Source: Agrilactobacillus yilanensis
Lineage (GTDB): Bacteria; Bacillota; Bacilli; Lactobacillales; Lactobacillaceae
Length of the DNA: 64,000 bases
NCBI RefSeq assembly: GCF_003946725.1
Contig: NZ_RHOY01000004.1
Location: 80,543-144,542 of the forward strand
Direction of reading: 5' to 3'
Of the stretch, positions 30,556 to 39,035 are shown one piece after another; the first letter of the stretch is position 1, and the number at the start of each line of letters is the position of its first letter. A program made the position numbers and the translations under genes. Under the pieces are notes generated by a model. That model was given only the letters and a program-made list of their open reading frames with translations. It was not told where the DNA came from and did not search any database.

Positions 30556-31581
30556 CTAAAAAGTCAATGTCGTCTGCGGTAAGGCGGTTGTTTCTGGAAA
30601 ATCAAAGTATTTATTGAAGTTTTGAATTGCCTGTCCGGCAGCCCCTTTCAACAAATTATCAATTACCGTTACAATCATAATTTTATTTGTTGCTTCGTTA
30701 TAAGTGACCCCAATATTACAATTATTAGTCCCAATCACATCTTTCAAAGCCGGCACACCATTTGGATAAACATTTACAAAAGGTCGGTCTTGATAAGTTT
30801 GCTGATAATCCTGCAATAATGTCTGGGTGGTGATGGATTGTTTTGGGGTGGCATAAATTGTCGTTAAGATGCCGCGATCAATTGGTAGTAAGGTTGTATT
30901 GAATTGAATCGTTGTAACGGCCGAATTCCATTTTTTTAAAGTTCGGACAATCTCTGGAATATGCTGGTGCTGATTAATTTTATACAGCTGCAAGTTCTCA
31001 TTTACATGCACAAAATGTGTACCGGCACTTGCTTGTTTCCCAGAACCAGTGGCGCCGGACTTGGCATCTACAATAATTGTGTCTAAATCAATTAGATTTT
31101 GTTGAACTAGCGGTGCTAAACCTAGCAAAGTAGCCGTTGCGTAACAGCCTGGATTAGCGATATAGGCTGTGGTTGGGTCATTAAATTCGGCTAACCCATA
31201 ATCTGCTTTGGCTAAAGCCCATTGCGGGGCGCTGTCTTTGTGATACCAAGCTTCATATTGCGTTGGTGTGGCTAAGCGATAATCTCCCGATAAGTCAATC
31301 ACTGGAAAATCTGCTTCAACGAATGGCAGTGCTAATTTAGCCGTTACCCCAGAAGGTGTGGCAAAGAAAATAAGTTGGTCCTGCGCTAATATTTCAGCGA
31401 CATCAAACGGTTTTATTTTCGTATTAATATTCATATATAACGGCCAATTTTCTTTAAGGTCGTAGGTATTGTCAGTCCCATGCCCATATAAATCTATTTG
31501 ATCTACGTGGGGATGTTGCTGTAATAGTTGATATAGGCACTGACCGCTATAACCGGTTACACCCACCAATGCAATATTCAT
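30556..31581 (-). CDS. argC: N-acetyl-gamma-glutamyl-phosphate reductase
   Basis: NADPH-dependent reductase, 341 residues from ATG at 31581 (MNIALVGVTGYSGQCL). AAGAGGCG lies just upstream, and an in-frame start seven codons earlier is rejected. The catalytic Cys is in IANPGCYATATLLGL (about residue 146), and the dinucleotide-binding GVTGYSG is at the N-terminus. First gene of the argCJBDF operon, which converts glutamate to citrulline; argG and argH are not in the window. Confidence 0.95.
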   Translation of the reverse strand: MNIALVGVTGYSGQCLYQLLQQHPHVDQIDLYGHGTDNTYDLKENWPLYMNINTKIKPFDVAEILAQDQLIFFATPSGVTAKLALPFVEADFPVIDLSGDYRLATPTQYEAWYHKDSAPQWALAKADYGLAEFNDPTTAYIANPGCYATATLLGLAPLVQQNLIDLDTIIVDAKSGATGSGKQASAGTHFVHVNENLQLYKINQHQHIPEIVRTLKKWNSAVTTIQFNTTLLPIDRGILTTIYATPKQSITTQTLLQDYQQTYQDRPFVNVYPNGVPALKDVIGTNNCNIGVTYNEATNKIMIVTVIDNLLKGAAGQAIQNFNKYFDFPETTALPQTTLTF

Positions 31582-31596
31582 ATGTTTCGCCTCTTT

Positions 31597-31612
31597 ATTC
31601 ATATAAATGAAT
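31597..31612 (-). promoter_or_regulatory. ARG box (ArgR operator) in the argC leader
   Basis: A perfect palindrome ATTCAT-ATAA-ATGAAT just downstream of the argC promoter matches the ARG box consensus core. Bound ArgR would block transcription when arginine is plentiful. No argR gene is present in this window. Confidence 0.75.
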
Positions 31613-31632
31613 ATTTATTTTCGATGTTTATT

Positions 31633-31661
31633 ACAATACACGCCTTTTAAAAATAAATCAA
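31633..31661 (-). promoter_or_regulatory. argC promoter
   Basis: Minus-strand -35 TTGATT (complement of 31656-31661) and -10 TATTGT (complement of 31633-31638), 17-nt spacer. It is placed between the downstream ARG box and the upstream ARG box cluster. Confidence 0.55.
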
Positions 31662-31711
31662 CCTTTTTTCACACATTTCTGTATTTATTCTACATTTTAT
31701 GCTTAATACCA

Positions 31712-31743
31712 GAATATTTATGCATTATTAATGTATTAATGCA
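31712..31743 (-). promoter_or_regulatory. Upstream ARG box cluster
   Basis: On the minus strand TGCATTAATACATTAATAA and TGCATAAATATTC resemble degenerate tandem ARG boxes. With the downstream box they could form a repression loop over the promoter. The match is weaker than the box at 31597. Confidence 0.45.
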
Positions 31744-31784
31744 CAAAAAAAGAACCTTACAAACAAATATTTGTAAAGTTCTTT
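31744..31784 (-). terminator. Terminator of the ABC exporter operon
   Basis: On the minus strand AGAACTTTACAAA pairs with TTTGTAAGGTTCT and is followed by a T run of seven. It ends the tetR-ABC transcript about 20 nt after the last stop. Confidence 0.9.
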
Positions 31785-31808
31785 AATGCTTAAAGTTTTC
31801 AATTAAAC

Positions 31809-33680
31809 TTAAATTGCTAAGCTGCCGGTAAACTGACTATTATATAGATCTGCGTAAAAGCCTTTTTTGTCTAGTAATTGCTGATGCGTTCCGGTTTCCA
31901 CAATGCTCCCGTGATTCATCACAATAATGTTATCCGCGTCTTGTATTGTAGAGAGTCGATGGGCCACTACAAAGCTGGTCCGTCCCTTCAATAACTTACT
32001 CATGGCATGTTGAATTTGTAGTTCTGTCCGTGTATCCACAGAACTTGTGGCTTCATCTAAGATCAAAATCTCAGGATCGGCTACAAAAGCGCGGGCAATA
32101 GTAATTAATTGTCGCTGGCCTTGAGAGATATTGGAAGCTTCTTCGTTTAGGATCGTATCATAACCGTCTGGCAGCTGCCGAACAAATTCATCCACGTGGG
32201 CAGCTTTAGCGGCTGCAATGATTTCATCATGGGTTGCATCTTCACGGCCGTACTTCAAATTATCATAAATTGAGCCTGTAAACAGCCAAGTATCCTGTAA
32301 AACCATGGCAAATTGCTGCCGCAGTTCTTCCCGCTGAAGATTTCTAGTATCTACCCCATCTAATTTGATTGAGCCGCCTTTAATATCATAAAAACGTTCT
32401 AACAAATTAATAATGGTTGTTTTCCCAGCACCGGTTGGGCCAACGATAGCCACCATTTCACCAGGATTAACATCTAGATTATAATCTTCCATTAATAAGT
32501 CTTGTCCGTCATAACCAAATTGCACATGTGACATGGCAATTTTACGTTGGTCATCGGTGACATCTGGAATATCTACTTTTGTCTTCGGCATATCTGGTTC
32601 GTCTAAGACTTCAAAAATTCTTTCTGCAGAGGCGATCGTTGCTTGGATGGTATTCGCCAAGTTGGCCAGCTGTGAAATCGGCTGGGAGAACTGTTGCGTA
32701 TATTGTAAGAAGGCTTGGATATTCCCTAAGGTAATCGTACCGTTCGTTACGGCGGTCCCACCAACAATAGCTATCAGAATATAGCCTAAGTTGTTCACAA
32801 ACATCATTAAAGGCATGATAATACCGGAAACCATCTGAGCTTTCCAAGAAGCCGTATACAAGCGGTCATTTTCAGCCTTAAATTCTGAGATATCTTTATG
32901 TTCATGATTAAAACTCTTTGTTTCAATGTGACCGGCATAAGTTTCTTCAACTTTATTATTCAATAGACCTAATGATTTTTGCTGAGCGGCAAAGTATTTC
33001 TGTGATCGTGGGGCCACTACCCCAACAACGACCAAGCTCAACGGTACAATTAACAAAGCTAATAAGGTCAATTTCCAGCTAATTGTAAGCATCATCCAAA
33101 TCGTACCAATTAAAGTGACGGTACTCGTAATCAGCTGTGTAATATTTTGCTGCAAGGTGTTGGCGATGTTATCCATGTCATTTATTGCCCGGGACATAAT
33201 ATCCCCATTTTCATGGGTATCATAATAACTAATCGGTAACTGCCGCATTTTTTGCTTCAAATCTTTACGCAAATAATAAACGGTCCGTTGTGAGATTCGG
33301 GTCATAATAAATTGCTGAATAAAACTAAGCACGGCAGATAAGACATACAACAAAATGACAATTAAAATAATATGCTTGATCTTATCAAAATCAATGGGGT
33401 AACGATCTACTGTCAAACCTGCTTTTTGCTGGGCAGTTCCGGTCATAACCCCTTTAAAAATTTCGGTTGTTGCTTCCCCTAAAATTTTAGGTGTTCTAAT
33501 TTGGAAAATTTGTGACGCAATTGCAAAAACTAGGACAACTGCTAAACCTACATAGTAACGGCGCATATAACTGAACAACCGTAATGTCGTTTTCCAAAAA
33601 TTATTCGGCTTGCTTCCGGATAACCCTGCACGGCCACCGCCGAATCCGCCGTGATTTGCTTTAGGTGCTTCTTTAGGCAT
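31809..33680 (-). CDS. ABC exporter half-transporter, catalytic-site subunit (LmrD-like)
   Basis: About 623 residues: six-helix transmembrane domain (about 30-330) followed by an ATPase domain. Walker A GPTGAGKTT, Walker B ILILDEATSSVD with the catalytic Glu, and a divergent signature ISQGQRQ are visible. The partner gene upstream has Asp in place of the catalytic Glu, the pattern of heterodimeric drug exporters such as LmrCD and BmrCD. I use ATG at 33680; a GTG three codons earlier is also possible. It overlaps the partner by 8 nt. The substrate is unknown. Confidence 0.88.
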   Translation of the reverse strand: MPKEAPKANHGGFGGGRAGLSGSKPNNFWKTTLRLFSYMRRYYVGLAVVLVFAIASQIFQIRTPKILGEATTEIFKGVMTGTAQQKAGLTVDRYPIDFDKIKHIILIVILLYVLSAVLSFIQQFIMTRISQRTVYYLRKDLKQKMRQLPISYYDTHENGDIMSRAINDMDNIANTLQQNITQLITSTVTLIGTIWMMLTISWKLTLLALLIVPLSLVVVGVVAPRSQKYFAAQQKSLGLLNNKVEETYAGHIETKSFNHEHKDISEFKAENDRLYTASWKAQMVSGIIMPLMMFVNNLGYILIAIVGGTAVTNGTITLGNIQAFLQYTQQFSQPISQLANLANTIQATIASAERIFEVLDEPDMPKTKVDIPDVTDDQRKIAMSHVQFGYDGQDLLMEDYNLDVNPGEMVAIVGPTGAGKTTIINLLERFYDIKGGSIKLDGVDTRNLQREELRQQFAMVLQDTWLFTGSIYDNLKYGREDATHDEIIAAAKAAHVDEFVRQLPDGYDTILNEEASNISQGQRQLITIARAFVADPEILILDEATSSVDTRTELQIQHAMSKLLKGRTSFVVAHRLSTIQDADNIIVMNHGSIVETGTHQQLLDKKGFYADLYNSQFTGSLAI

Positions 33681-35409
33681 TTGCAGCACCGCCCTCTCTA
33701 ATTTGTGAGGCCACGATGTCTTGATAAACAGGACTGTTCTGTTTTAAGGCTTCATGTGTGCCATAACCAGCCATTTTACCATTATCTAAAACCAAAATAG
33801 CATCTGCAGAAGCAACTGTGGATACCCGTTGGCCGACAATAACGGTTACTTTATCTTTCATAAATGGATCATCTTTTAATTGTTGGCGTAAATTGGCATC
33901 GGTTTTAAAGTCCAAAGCTGAAAAAGAATCATCAAAGACGTAAATCGACGCTTCTTTAACTAATGCCCGAGCAATCGCCAAACGTTGCTTTTGACCACCG
34001 GAGAAGTTGTTACCACCTTGTTCAACGGTGGTATCTAACCCTTTCCCAGTTTCTTTAATGAAATCGCTCGCTTGCGCAATATCTAACGCATGCCAAATCG
34101 CATCATCCGTGGCTGTTTCGTTACCATACTTCATGTTTTCACGCAAAGTACCCTTGAATAACAGCGCTTTTTGCGGTACTAGTGCCACTTGATCCCGTAA
34201 AGTTTCTTTGTTAATGGCTTTAATATTGACGCCGTTGATGCTGACTTCTCCAGTTTCCACATCATAAAATCTCGGAATAAGATTCACTAATGTGGTTTTA
34301 CCAGAACCCGTCCCACCAATGATGGCTAATGTTTCACCGCCTTTAACTGAAACATTAATATCTGTTAAAGCTAAATTTTCAGCTTGTCGATAGCGATAGT
34401 TCACATGGTCCAGTTTAAGACTTGTTGTTTCAGTCGCTAAAGCTTCTGGTTTTTTAGGATCCACAATCTTTGTTTTTAAAGCCAAAACTTCATTGATTCG
34501 TACTGCTGCTGCTTGGGCTCTTGGTACAAATACAAAAACCATTGATAGCATCAAGAAGCTCATCAAAATTTGCATCGCATAGGTCATAAACGCGATCATA
34601 TTACCCGTTTGTGTGGCTTGATCCGCAATCAAATTAGCCCCCATCCATGTAATACCCACGTTGGTACCTGACATAATTAAAGTCATCATTGGGAACATTA
34701 CTGCTAGAATGGAAAATACTCTTAAAGCATTATTAGTATAATTTGTATTCGCTTGATCAAAACGATCTTGTTCAAAAGTGTCCCGACGAAAAGCCCGGAT
34801 TACCCGAACCCCTGTTAAACCTTCTCGAAAGACTAAGTTCAATCGGTCCGTTAATTTTTGCATTTTCTTGAATAATGGCACGGCTGATCCCATTAAGACG
34901 GCAATGACCACTATCAAAATTGGAATAACATAAATGAATATTTTTGTTAGTTGATGATCCCGCTGATAAGCTAAAAAGCTCGCACCGATTAATGTAATTG
35001 GCGCCATAATCATCATTCTCAAGATCATCATCATCACATTTTGAATTTGCAAGACGTCGTTGGTTGTTCTAGTAATTAATGAGCTCGTGCCCACTTCATC
35101 AAATTCGTCATTGGAATAATTAATGACTTTGGAGAAGACGTCATTTCTCAAATCTCTGCCTAAGCCTTGTGAAATTCGGGATGCTAGAAAAACATTACCC
35201 AATGCGGCGACAATACTGATTAAAGAAACGCCGATCATTTGTATACCAATTTGTTTAATTAAGTCGACATCACCATTAGTAATCCCCTTGTTTACAATAT
35301 CAGCTGTTAATTTAGGTAAACTCAAGTTGGCAATCACTTGTACAATCATAAATAAGACTGCACCTGTGACGCCTGCAATAGGTAAGCGATGTTTTACTAA
35401 TTGCCACAT
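33673..35409 (-). CDS. ABC exporter half-transporter, degenerate-site subunit (LmrC-like)
   Basis: 578 residues with a six-helix membrane domain and an ATPase domain. Walker A is GGTGSGKTT and the signature is FSGGQKQR. Walker B reads IYVFDDSFSALD, with Asp where the catalytic Glu is expected. This makes one of the two ATP sites of the heterodimer inactive or slow, as known for the LmrC/BmrC type. It starts inside the end of the TetR gene (13-nt overlap), so the three genes form one operon. Confidence 0.88.
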   Translation of the reverse strand: MWQLVKHRLPIAGVTGAVLFMIVQVIANLSLPKLTADIVNKGITNGDVDLIKQIGIQMIGVSLISIVAALGNVFLASRISQGLGRDLRNDVFSKVINYSNDEFDEVGTSSLITRTTNDVLQIQNVMMMILRMMIMAPITLIGASFLAYQRDHQLTKIFIYVIPILIVVIAVLMGSAVPLFKKMQKLTDRLNLVFREGLTGVRVIRAFRRDTFEQDRFDQANTNYTNNALRVFSILAVMFPMMTLIMSGTNVGITWMGANLIADQATQTGNMIAFMTYAMQILMSFLMLSMVFVFVPRAQAAAVRINEVLALKTKIVDPKKPEALATETTSLKLDHVNYRYRQAENLALTDINVSVKGGETLAIIGGTGSGKTTLVNLIPRFYDVETGEVSINGVNIKAINKETLRDQVALVPQKALLFKGTLRENMKYGNETATDDAIWHALDIAQASDFIKETGKGLDTTVEQGGNNFSGGQKQRLAIARALVKEASIYVFDDSFSALDFKTDANLRQQLKDDPFMKDKVTVIVGQRVSTVASADAILVLDNGKMAGYGTHEALKQNSPVYQDIVASQIREGGAANA

Positions 35410-36065
35410 TTCGTTTCATTACCCTCTTTCCCTTGTACACCAAATTGTAGCCAATCTACAATTTTATAAAATCTTGTTCGCGTCAATTTTAATGCCGATT
35501 GTGCATCTGTTTGTTGAATGGTATAAAAAATCGTAATGGATTGGTAAAATGCCCCTAATAGCAGATGTAAGAGTACGATGTAATCTTCATCTGTTTCTAT
35601 CCGTAACAAACTTAAATCAACCCCGTTTAACATCTTAGGCCGCACTTTATGAGCGCAATCAAAATCATGTTTGCGACTAAAATGTTCTGTTAGCTGATGA
35701 GACCGGGCGTAGTCTAGATGTAAAAATACATTACGGTAAAAATCCGCATTTGGTCCCGAAACGATTTCTTCAAGTAGCTGGCCAAAATACTGTTTAAACG
35801 CTTTAAAAAGGTCACCTTTTTGTGCTTTGAGCTCTGATTGCCAGTCTTCCAGGGATGTATGACGTACGTCCTCAATAAGATAGTCGTAAAGATCGGCTTT
35901 ATCCTCAAAATATTGATAGAAACTACCCCGAGGAATTTCGGCGGCAGCAATAATACTGGCAATAGAAACTTTATCAAAGGGTGCTTTAGAAAACGCTTGC
36001 CGTGCCACAGCTAATAAGTGTTGCTGCTTTTCTTCCGGTAAGTTAAAAAAAGTTTGTTTAGGCAT
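35397..36065 (-). CDS. TetR-family transcriptional regulator
   Basis: 222 residues. The N-terminal helix-turn-helix (about 20-55) contains FDKVSIASIIAAAEIPRGSFYQYFEDKADLYDYL, the standard TetR recognition pattern. The C-terminal ligand domain is unlike anything I can name. It is first in the operon with two ABC exporter halves, and a palindrome overlaps its promoter. It is therefore probably an autorepressor that senses an exported compound. Confidence 0.9.
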   Translation of the reverse strand: MPKQTFFNLPEEKQQHLLAVARQAFSKAPFDKVSIASIIAAAEIPRGSFYQYFEDKADLYDYLIEDVRHTSLEDWQSELKAQKGDLFKAFKQYFGQLLEEIVSGPNADFYRNVFLHLDYARSHQLTEHFSRKHDFDCAHKVRPKMLNGVDLSLLRIETDEDYIVLLHLLLGAFYQSITIFYTIQQTDAQSALKLTRTRFYKIVDWLQFGVQGKEGNETKCGN

Positions 36066-36092
36066 TCTTACCTCTCATTCCACAAAAAAATA

Positions 36093-36122
36093 ATGACAAT
36101 CTGTCATGTGACAAATTGTCAT
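36093..36122. promoter_or_regulatory. Palindromic TetR operator
   Basis: A near-perfect palindrome, ATGACAATCTGTCA and TGACAAATTGTCAT around a 2-nt centre, lies between the -10 and the tetR start. Its position over the transcription start supports autorepression by the downstream-encoded regulator. Confidence 0.75.
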
Positions 36123-36149
36123 TATACACGTACTTAATATTTCAGTAAA
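36121..36149 (-). promoter_or_regulatory. Promoter of the tetR-ABC exporter operon
   Basis: Minus-strand -35 TTTACT (complement of 36144-36149) and -10 TATAAT (complement of 36121-36126), 17-nt spacer. The -10 abuts the operator palindrome. Confidence 0.65.
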
Positions 36150-36174
36150 GCGATGTTTTTAAAAAGTAGTTATT

Positions 36175-36864
36175 TTATAATAATTCTTTGATTTCAGCGA
36201 TGTTTGTTTGGTTTAAGGCTATGATTTTAAATCTTCCTTCTGAATAACGCAACAAGCTGACACTGGCATTTTTCAACAAGGTGCGCGGTGTTTTTTCTGG
36301 ATCAACCATATAAATTAGAGTGCCTAATAAAACGCCGTGAGAAACAACTAATAAATTTTGGCCCTGATTTTCTGGTTGTTCTAAAATTCGTTTTAACCCA
36401 GCTTGTAATCGATTGGAGATTTCTTGATAGTTCTCTGCTTGTCCAGTTTGATCTAAATGACTGAAGCCATTTAAGGTCATTTCTAAAAAGTGAGTGCCAT
36501 TTAAAACTTGCCGGCTTGTCCTTAAACCATAACGTTGTACTAACTGCCGGAAGGCTTTATTGTATTTAACGCCTTCAAAGTCACCAAAATAATATTCTCT
36601 TAAAAAAGATTCCTTTATTAGCGGAACATCTGCTTTGTTTGCGGCGGTTAAAATTTCCGTTGCGGTTTGAATTGTGCGGATACTGTCGCTGCAGTAAGTT
36701 CGAAAAATTGGGATATCTTGTAAGCTCTTACCAACACTTTGCGCAGCTTGGATGCCAGCGGTCGTTAATGATGAGTTTGAGAGCCCTTGCAGCCGGTTTT
36801 GTTTATTAAATTCAGTCTGACCATGGCGCACTAAAATTAGATTTGTTGCCGTTGTTTCGCACAT
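36175..36864 (-). CDS. Histidine phosphatase family protein (phosphoglycerate mutase-like)
   Basis: 229 residues. The phosphohistidine motif is LVRHGQTEFNKQNRLQG (about residues 11-27) and the second His is in LLVVSHGVLLGTL (about residue 178). This is the two-His phosphatase superfamily. True cofactor-dependent mutases have a different C-terminus, so a phosphatase is more likely. The substrate is unknown. It stands alone, convergent with the TetR operon, with the next gene divergent. Confidence 0.85.
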   Translation of the reverse strand: MCETTATNLILVRHGQTEFNKQNRLQGLSNSSLTTAGIQAAQSVGKSLQDIPIFRTYCSDSIRTIQTATEILTAANKADVPLIKESFLREYYFGDFEGVKYNKAFRQLVQRYGLRTSRQVLNGTHFLEMTLNGFSHLDQTGQAENYQEISNRLQAGLKRILEQPENQGQNLLVVSHGVLLGTLIYMVDPEKTPRTLLKNASVSLLRYSEGRFKIIALNQTNIAEIKELL

Positions 36865-36957
36865 TCTTTATAACTCCTTATCATGTTGACAAAAACATGC
36901 TAATATAAACTATATGGTTAATTATTATCATAACATTATTTAAGCTGAGGTTTGACT

Positions 36958-37290
36958 ATGATTGAAAAAAATAAAAGCGAGAATATCGCTATTTTAAACT
37001 TTATCCAAAATAATCCAACGGCGGTCGTCTTGGAACCTAAAAAATATGCTAATGTTTTAACATACGCTTTTCCAGATGATTGCTATCCGCTGAATGACCA
37101 GAAGTTCCCAAAGATGCGTTTACGGGTGACTCGACTAACTAATCTCGAGGTTACAGATAATCTATCCTTATTAACGCATTTTTATGACCTAACTGCGCAA
37201 AAAAATGAGAACGGTTTCACTAGTGTCTGGTTAACGACTGCACATTTAGAAACATCTAGTTTAGTGCTGGCCGAGCTGTCTTTTGAATAA
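36958..37290 (+). CDS. Hypothetical 110-residue protein
   Basis: I do not recognise this protein. It is soluble, mixed alpha/beta by composition, with the segment FPDDCYPLNDQKFPKMRLRVTRL and the C-terminus VLAELSFE. I chose ATG at 36958, which has GAGG 7 nt upstream, over a TTG two codons earlier. The stop overlaps the start of the next gene (TAATG), so the pair is translationally coupled. A TTGACA at 36886-36891 may belong to its promoter, with TATATG at 36911-36916. The divergent neighbour is the histidine phosphatase. Confidence 0.6.
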   Translation: MIEKNKSENIAILNFIQNNPTAVVLEPKKYANVLTYAFPDDCYPLNDQKFPKMRLRVTRLTNLEVTDNLSLLTHFYDLTAQKNENGFTSVWLTTAHLETSSLVLAELSFE

Positions 37291-37493
37291 TGAAACACAA
37301 GACATATTTACGAATTTTTAGAAATTTGCGCTATCAACTTCTAACTTTTGCCTTATTTTCATTACTACTTTTGATTTTACGCCAAATATTTGTTTATCAG
37401 TGGTTAGTGCTTGCCTTTGATATTTGTGTTCTATATTGTGCTATATTATTTGTAGTTATGATTGCTATTTGGTGGTTTGATAAGTCTGATTAA
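37290..37493 (+). CDS. Hypothetical two-helix membrane protein
   Basis: 67 residues with a basic N-terminus (MKHKTYLRIFRNLRYQ) and two hydrophobic segments (about 16-34 and 38-60). The start codon overlaps the stop of the upstream 110-residue protein by one base. I know no family. The layout, a soluble partner followed by a tiny membrane protein, is seen in many small accessory operons and does not define a function. Confidence 0.6.
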   Translation: MKHKTYLRIFRNLRYQLLTFALFSLLLLILRQIFVYQWLVLAFDICVLYCAILFVVMIAIWWFDKSD

Positions 37494-37500
37494 TTTTTTC

Positions 37501-37530
37501 TTGACATCTTTTTAGCTTTTCGTTTACAAT
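37501..37530 (+). promoter_or_regulatory. Promoter of tRNA-Glu(CUC)
   Basis: -35 TTGACA (37501-37506), -10 TACAAT (37525-37530), 18-nt spacer. It starts about 10 nt ahead of the tRNA 5' end. Confidence 0.8.
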
Positions 37531-37547
37531 AGTCTTTGTGCCATTAT

Positions 37548-37620
37548 TGCCCGTTGGTCAAATGGTTTAAGACGTCGCCCTCTCAAGGCGGAGCTGCGGG
37601 TTCAATTCCCGTACGGGCTA
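37548..37620 (+). tRNA. tRNA-Glu (anticodon CUC)
   Basis: 73 nt with all four arms. The anticodon loop CTCTCAA is closed by CGCC/GGCG, giving CUC, which reads GAG. T arm CGGG-TTCAATT-CCCG; discriminator A, no encoded CCA. Position 1 is U opposite U72, so the top acceptor pair is a mismatch. It has its own promoter and terminator. A second tRNA-Glu with anticodon UUC lies at 63713-63784 and differs clearly. Confidence 0.85.
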
Positions 37621-37627
37621 TAAAGAT

Positions 37628-37668
37628 AAAAAGTGCTGATGCGTTTTTACGTATCGGCACTTTTTTTG
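37628..37668 (+). terminator. Terminator of tRNA-Glu(CUC)
   Basis: AAAAGTGCTGATGCG pairs with CGTATCGGCACTTTTT and is followed by a T run. It lies 30 nt before the trailer end of CRISPR array 1. Confidence 0.9.
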
Positions 37669-37697
37669 TTGGTCTATTTCCATGCATGTTTCTTGTA

Positions 37698-38874
37698 ATT
37701 TCAAGTTCACGCTCTCCATACAGAGAGCGACATAAACAAGTTGTACCACAGATCCAAATAAATGTGATTTCAATTCACGCTCCCCATACAGAGAGCGACT
37801 TAATTTCTTTCTTAGGGTTATTTATATCTGTTACTTCAATTCACGCTCTCCATACAGAGAGCGACGACGTTGAGCAGCTAAACGATAAGTTTTTAACAAT
37901 TTCAATTCACGCTCCCCATACAGAAAGCGACGATATTTAATCCGACAGAGTACGCGGCTTGGGTGATTTCAATTCACGCTCTCCATACAGAGAGCGACTG
38001 ATGCTTTCTCAGCGTCAAGGGATTGCAGCAAATTTCAATTCACGCTCTCCATACAGAGAGCGACGCTAAGTGATATCTAGTCTGGACTTGCTCAAAGCAT
38101 TTCAATTCACGCTCTCCATACAGAGAGCGACTAAAACAATAGGGACTTGGGAACGTGGGACTAGAATTTCAATTCACGCTCTCCATACAGAGAGCGACAA
38201 TAGCCTTACCATTTTTTGTGGTGGTTGCAAAAATTTCAATTCACGCTCTCCATACAGAGAGCGACACAGCTGTACAAATAATTACCTCAATCGTAACAGA
38301 TTTCAATTCACGCTCTCCATACAGAGAGCGACATCAGAATTACTAAAGGAGTCAGATAATCCTCATACATTTCAATTCACGCTCTCCATACAGAGAGCGA
38401 CGGTAATCCAGGCAAAAAAGAATCCTTAAAATTTTTGATTTCAATTCACGCTCTCCATACAGAGAGCGACGCGACGGCGGCGGCTTCTGCGAGTTTTTTG
38501 GTGCATTTCAATTCACGCTCTCCATACAGAGAGCGACCGTTTTGAGCCAAAGGCATTCAGTGATTTTATGCATTTCAATTCACGCTCTCCATACAGAGAG
38601 CGACGTTGATCAACTAGTTATTGAGATTAGACACAGAATTTCAATTCACGCTCTCCATACAGAGAGCGACCCCATCACAAAGACGGCGTGTTTGGGGACA
38701 TTACAATTTCAATTCACGCTCTCCATACAGAGAGCGACGGGACAAAGACGTTGTGCTCATGCATATCAATGGCATTTCAATTCACGCTCTCCATACAGAG
38801 AGCGACGATAGATGGTAAGACCTCCGATGTGACCCAGTCTTATTTCAATTCACGCTCTCCATACAGAGAGCGAC
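37698..38874 (-). CRISPR. Type I-C CRISPR array 1 (18 repeats, 17 spacers)
   Basis: 33-nt repeats; read on the minus strand each starts GTCGCTCTCTGTATGG and ends GTGAATTGAAAT, with an inner hairpin GCTCTC/GAGAGC. Spacers are 33-36 nt. Repeats at the low-coordinate end are degenerate: the one at 37698 has a 1-nt insertion, and those at 37767, 37833 and 37899 carry point changes. Repeats near 38842 are uniform. The trailer is therefore at 37698 and the leader at 38875, next to cas3. The repeat type matches the type I-C cas genes. Confidence 0.98.
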
Positions 38875-39033
38875 CGCAATATATTGTAAAAAAATATCAA
38901 CCAGAACTATATCTTGCGGCTAGAACATGTTAAATCTTATTAACTTTAATAATATTTACTTAAAATTGCTCAATATTCGAAATACCTCGCGCGAGTCCCC
39001 CGGTCAATTCATGTTTACCCGGCATTCGCGCTT
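38875..39033 (-). promoter_or_regulatory. Leader of CRISPR array 1 with distal palindrome
   Basis: AT-rich leader homologous to the array 2 leader. Both share, in order, AACATGTT, AGCCGCAA, ATATAGTTCT and TTTTTTTACAATATATTGCG directly before the first repeat. At the cas3 end a palindrome (38989-39031: GCGCGA against TCGCGC, inner CCGGT against ACCCGG) lies 2-5 nt after the cas3 stop. It may be a cas3 terminator, a leader element, or both. Confidence 0.8.
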
Positions 39034-39035
39034 AA

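Noticed and set aside
37698..38874. Open frames with repeated peptides such as FQFTLSIQRAT and ISIHALHTESD across array 1
   Set aside because: These are translations of the CRISPR repeat in different frames, not proteins. The same applies to 47376-48055 on the other side.
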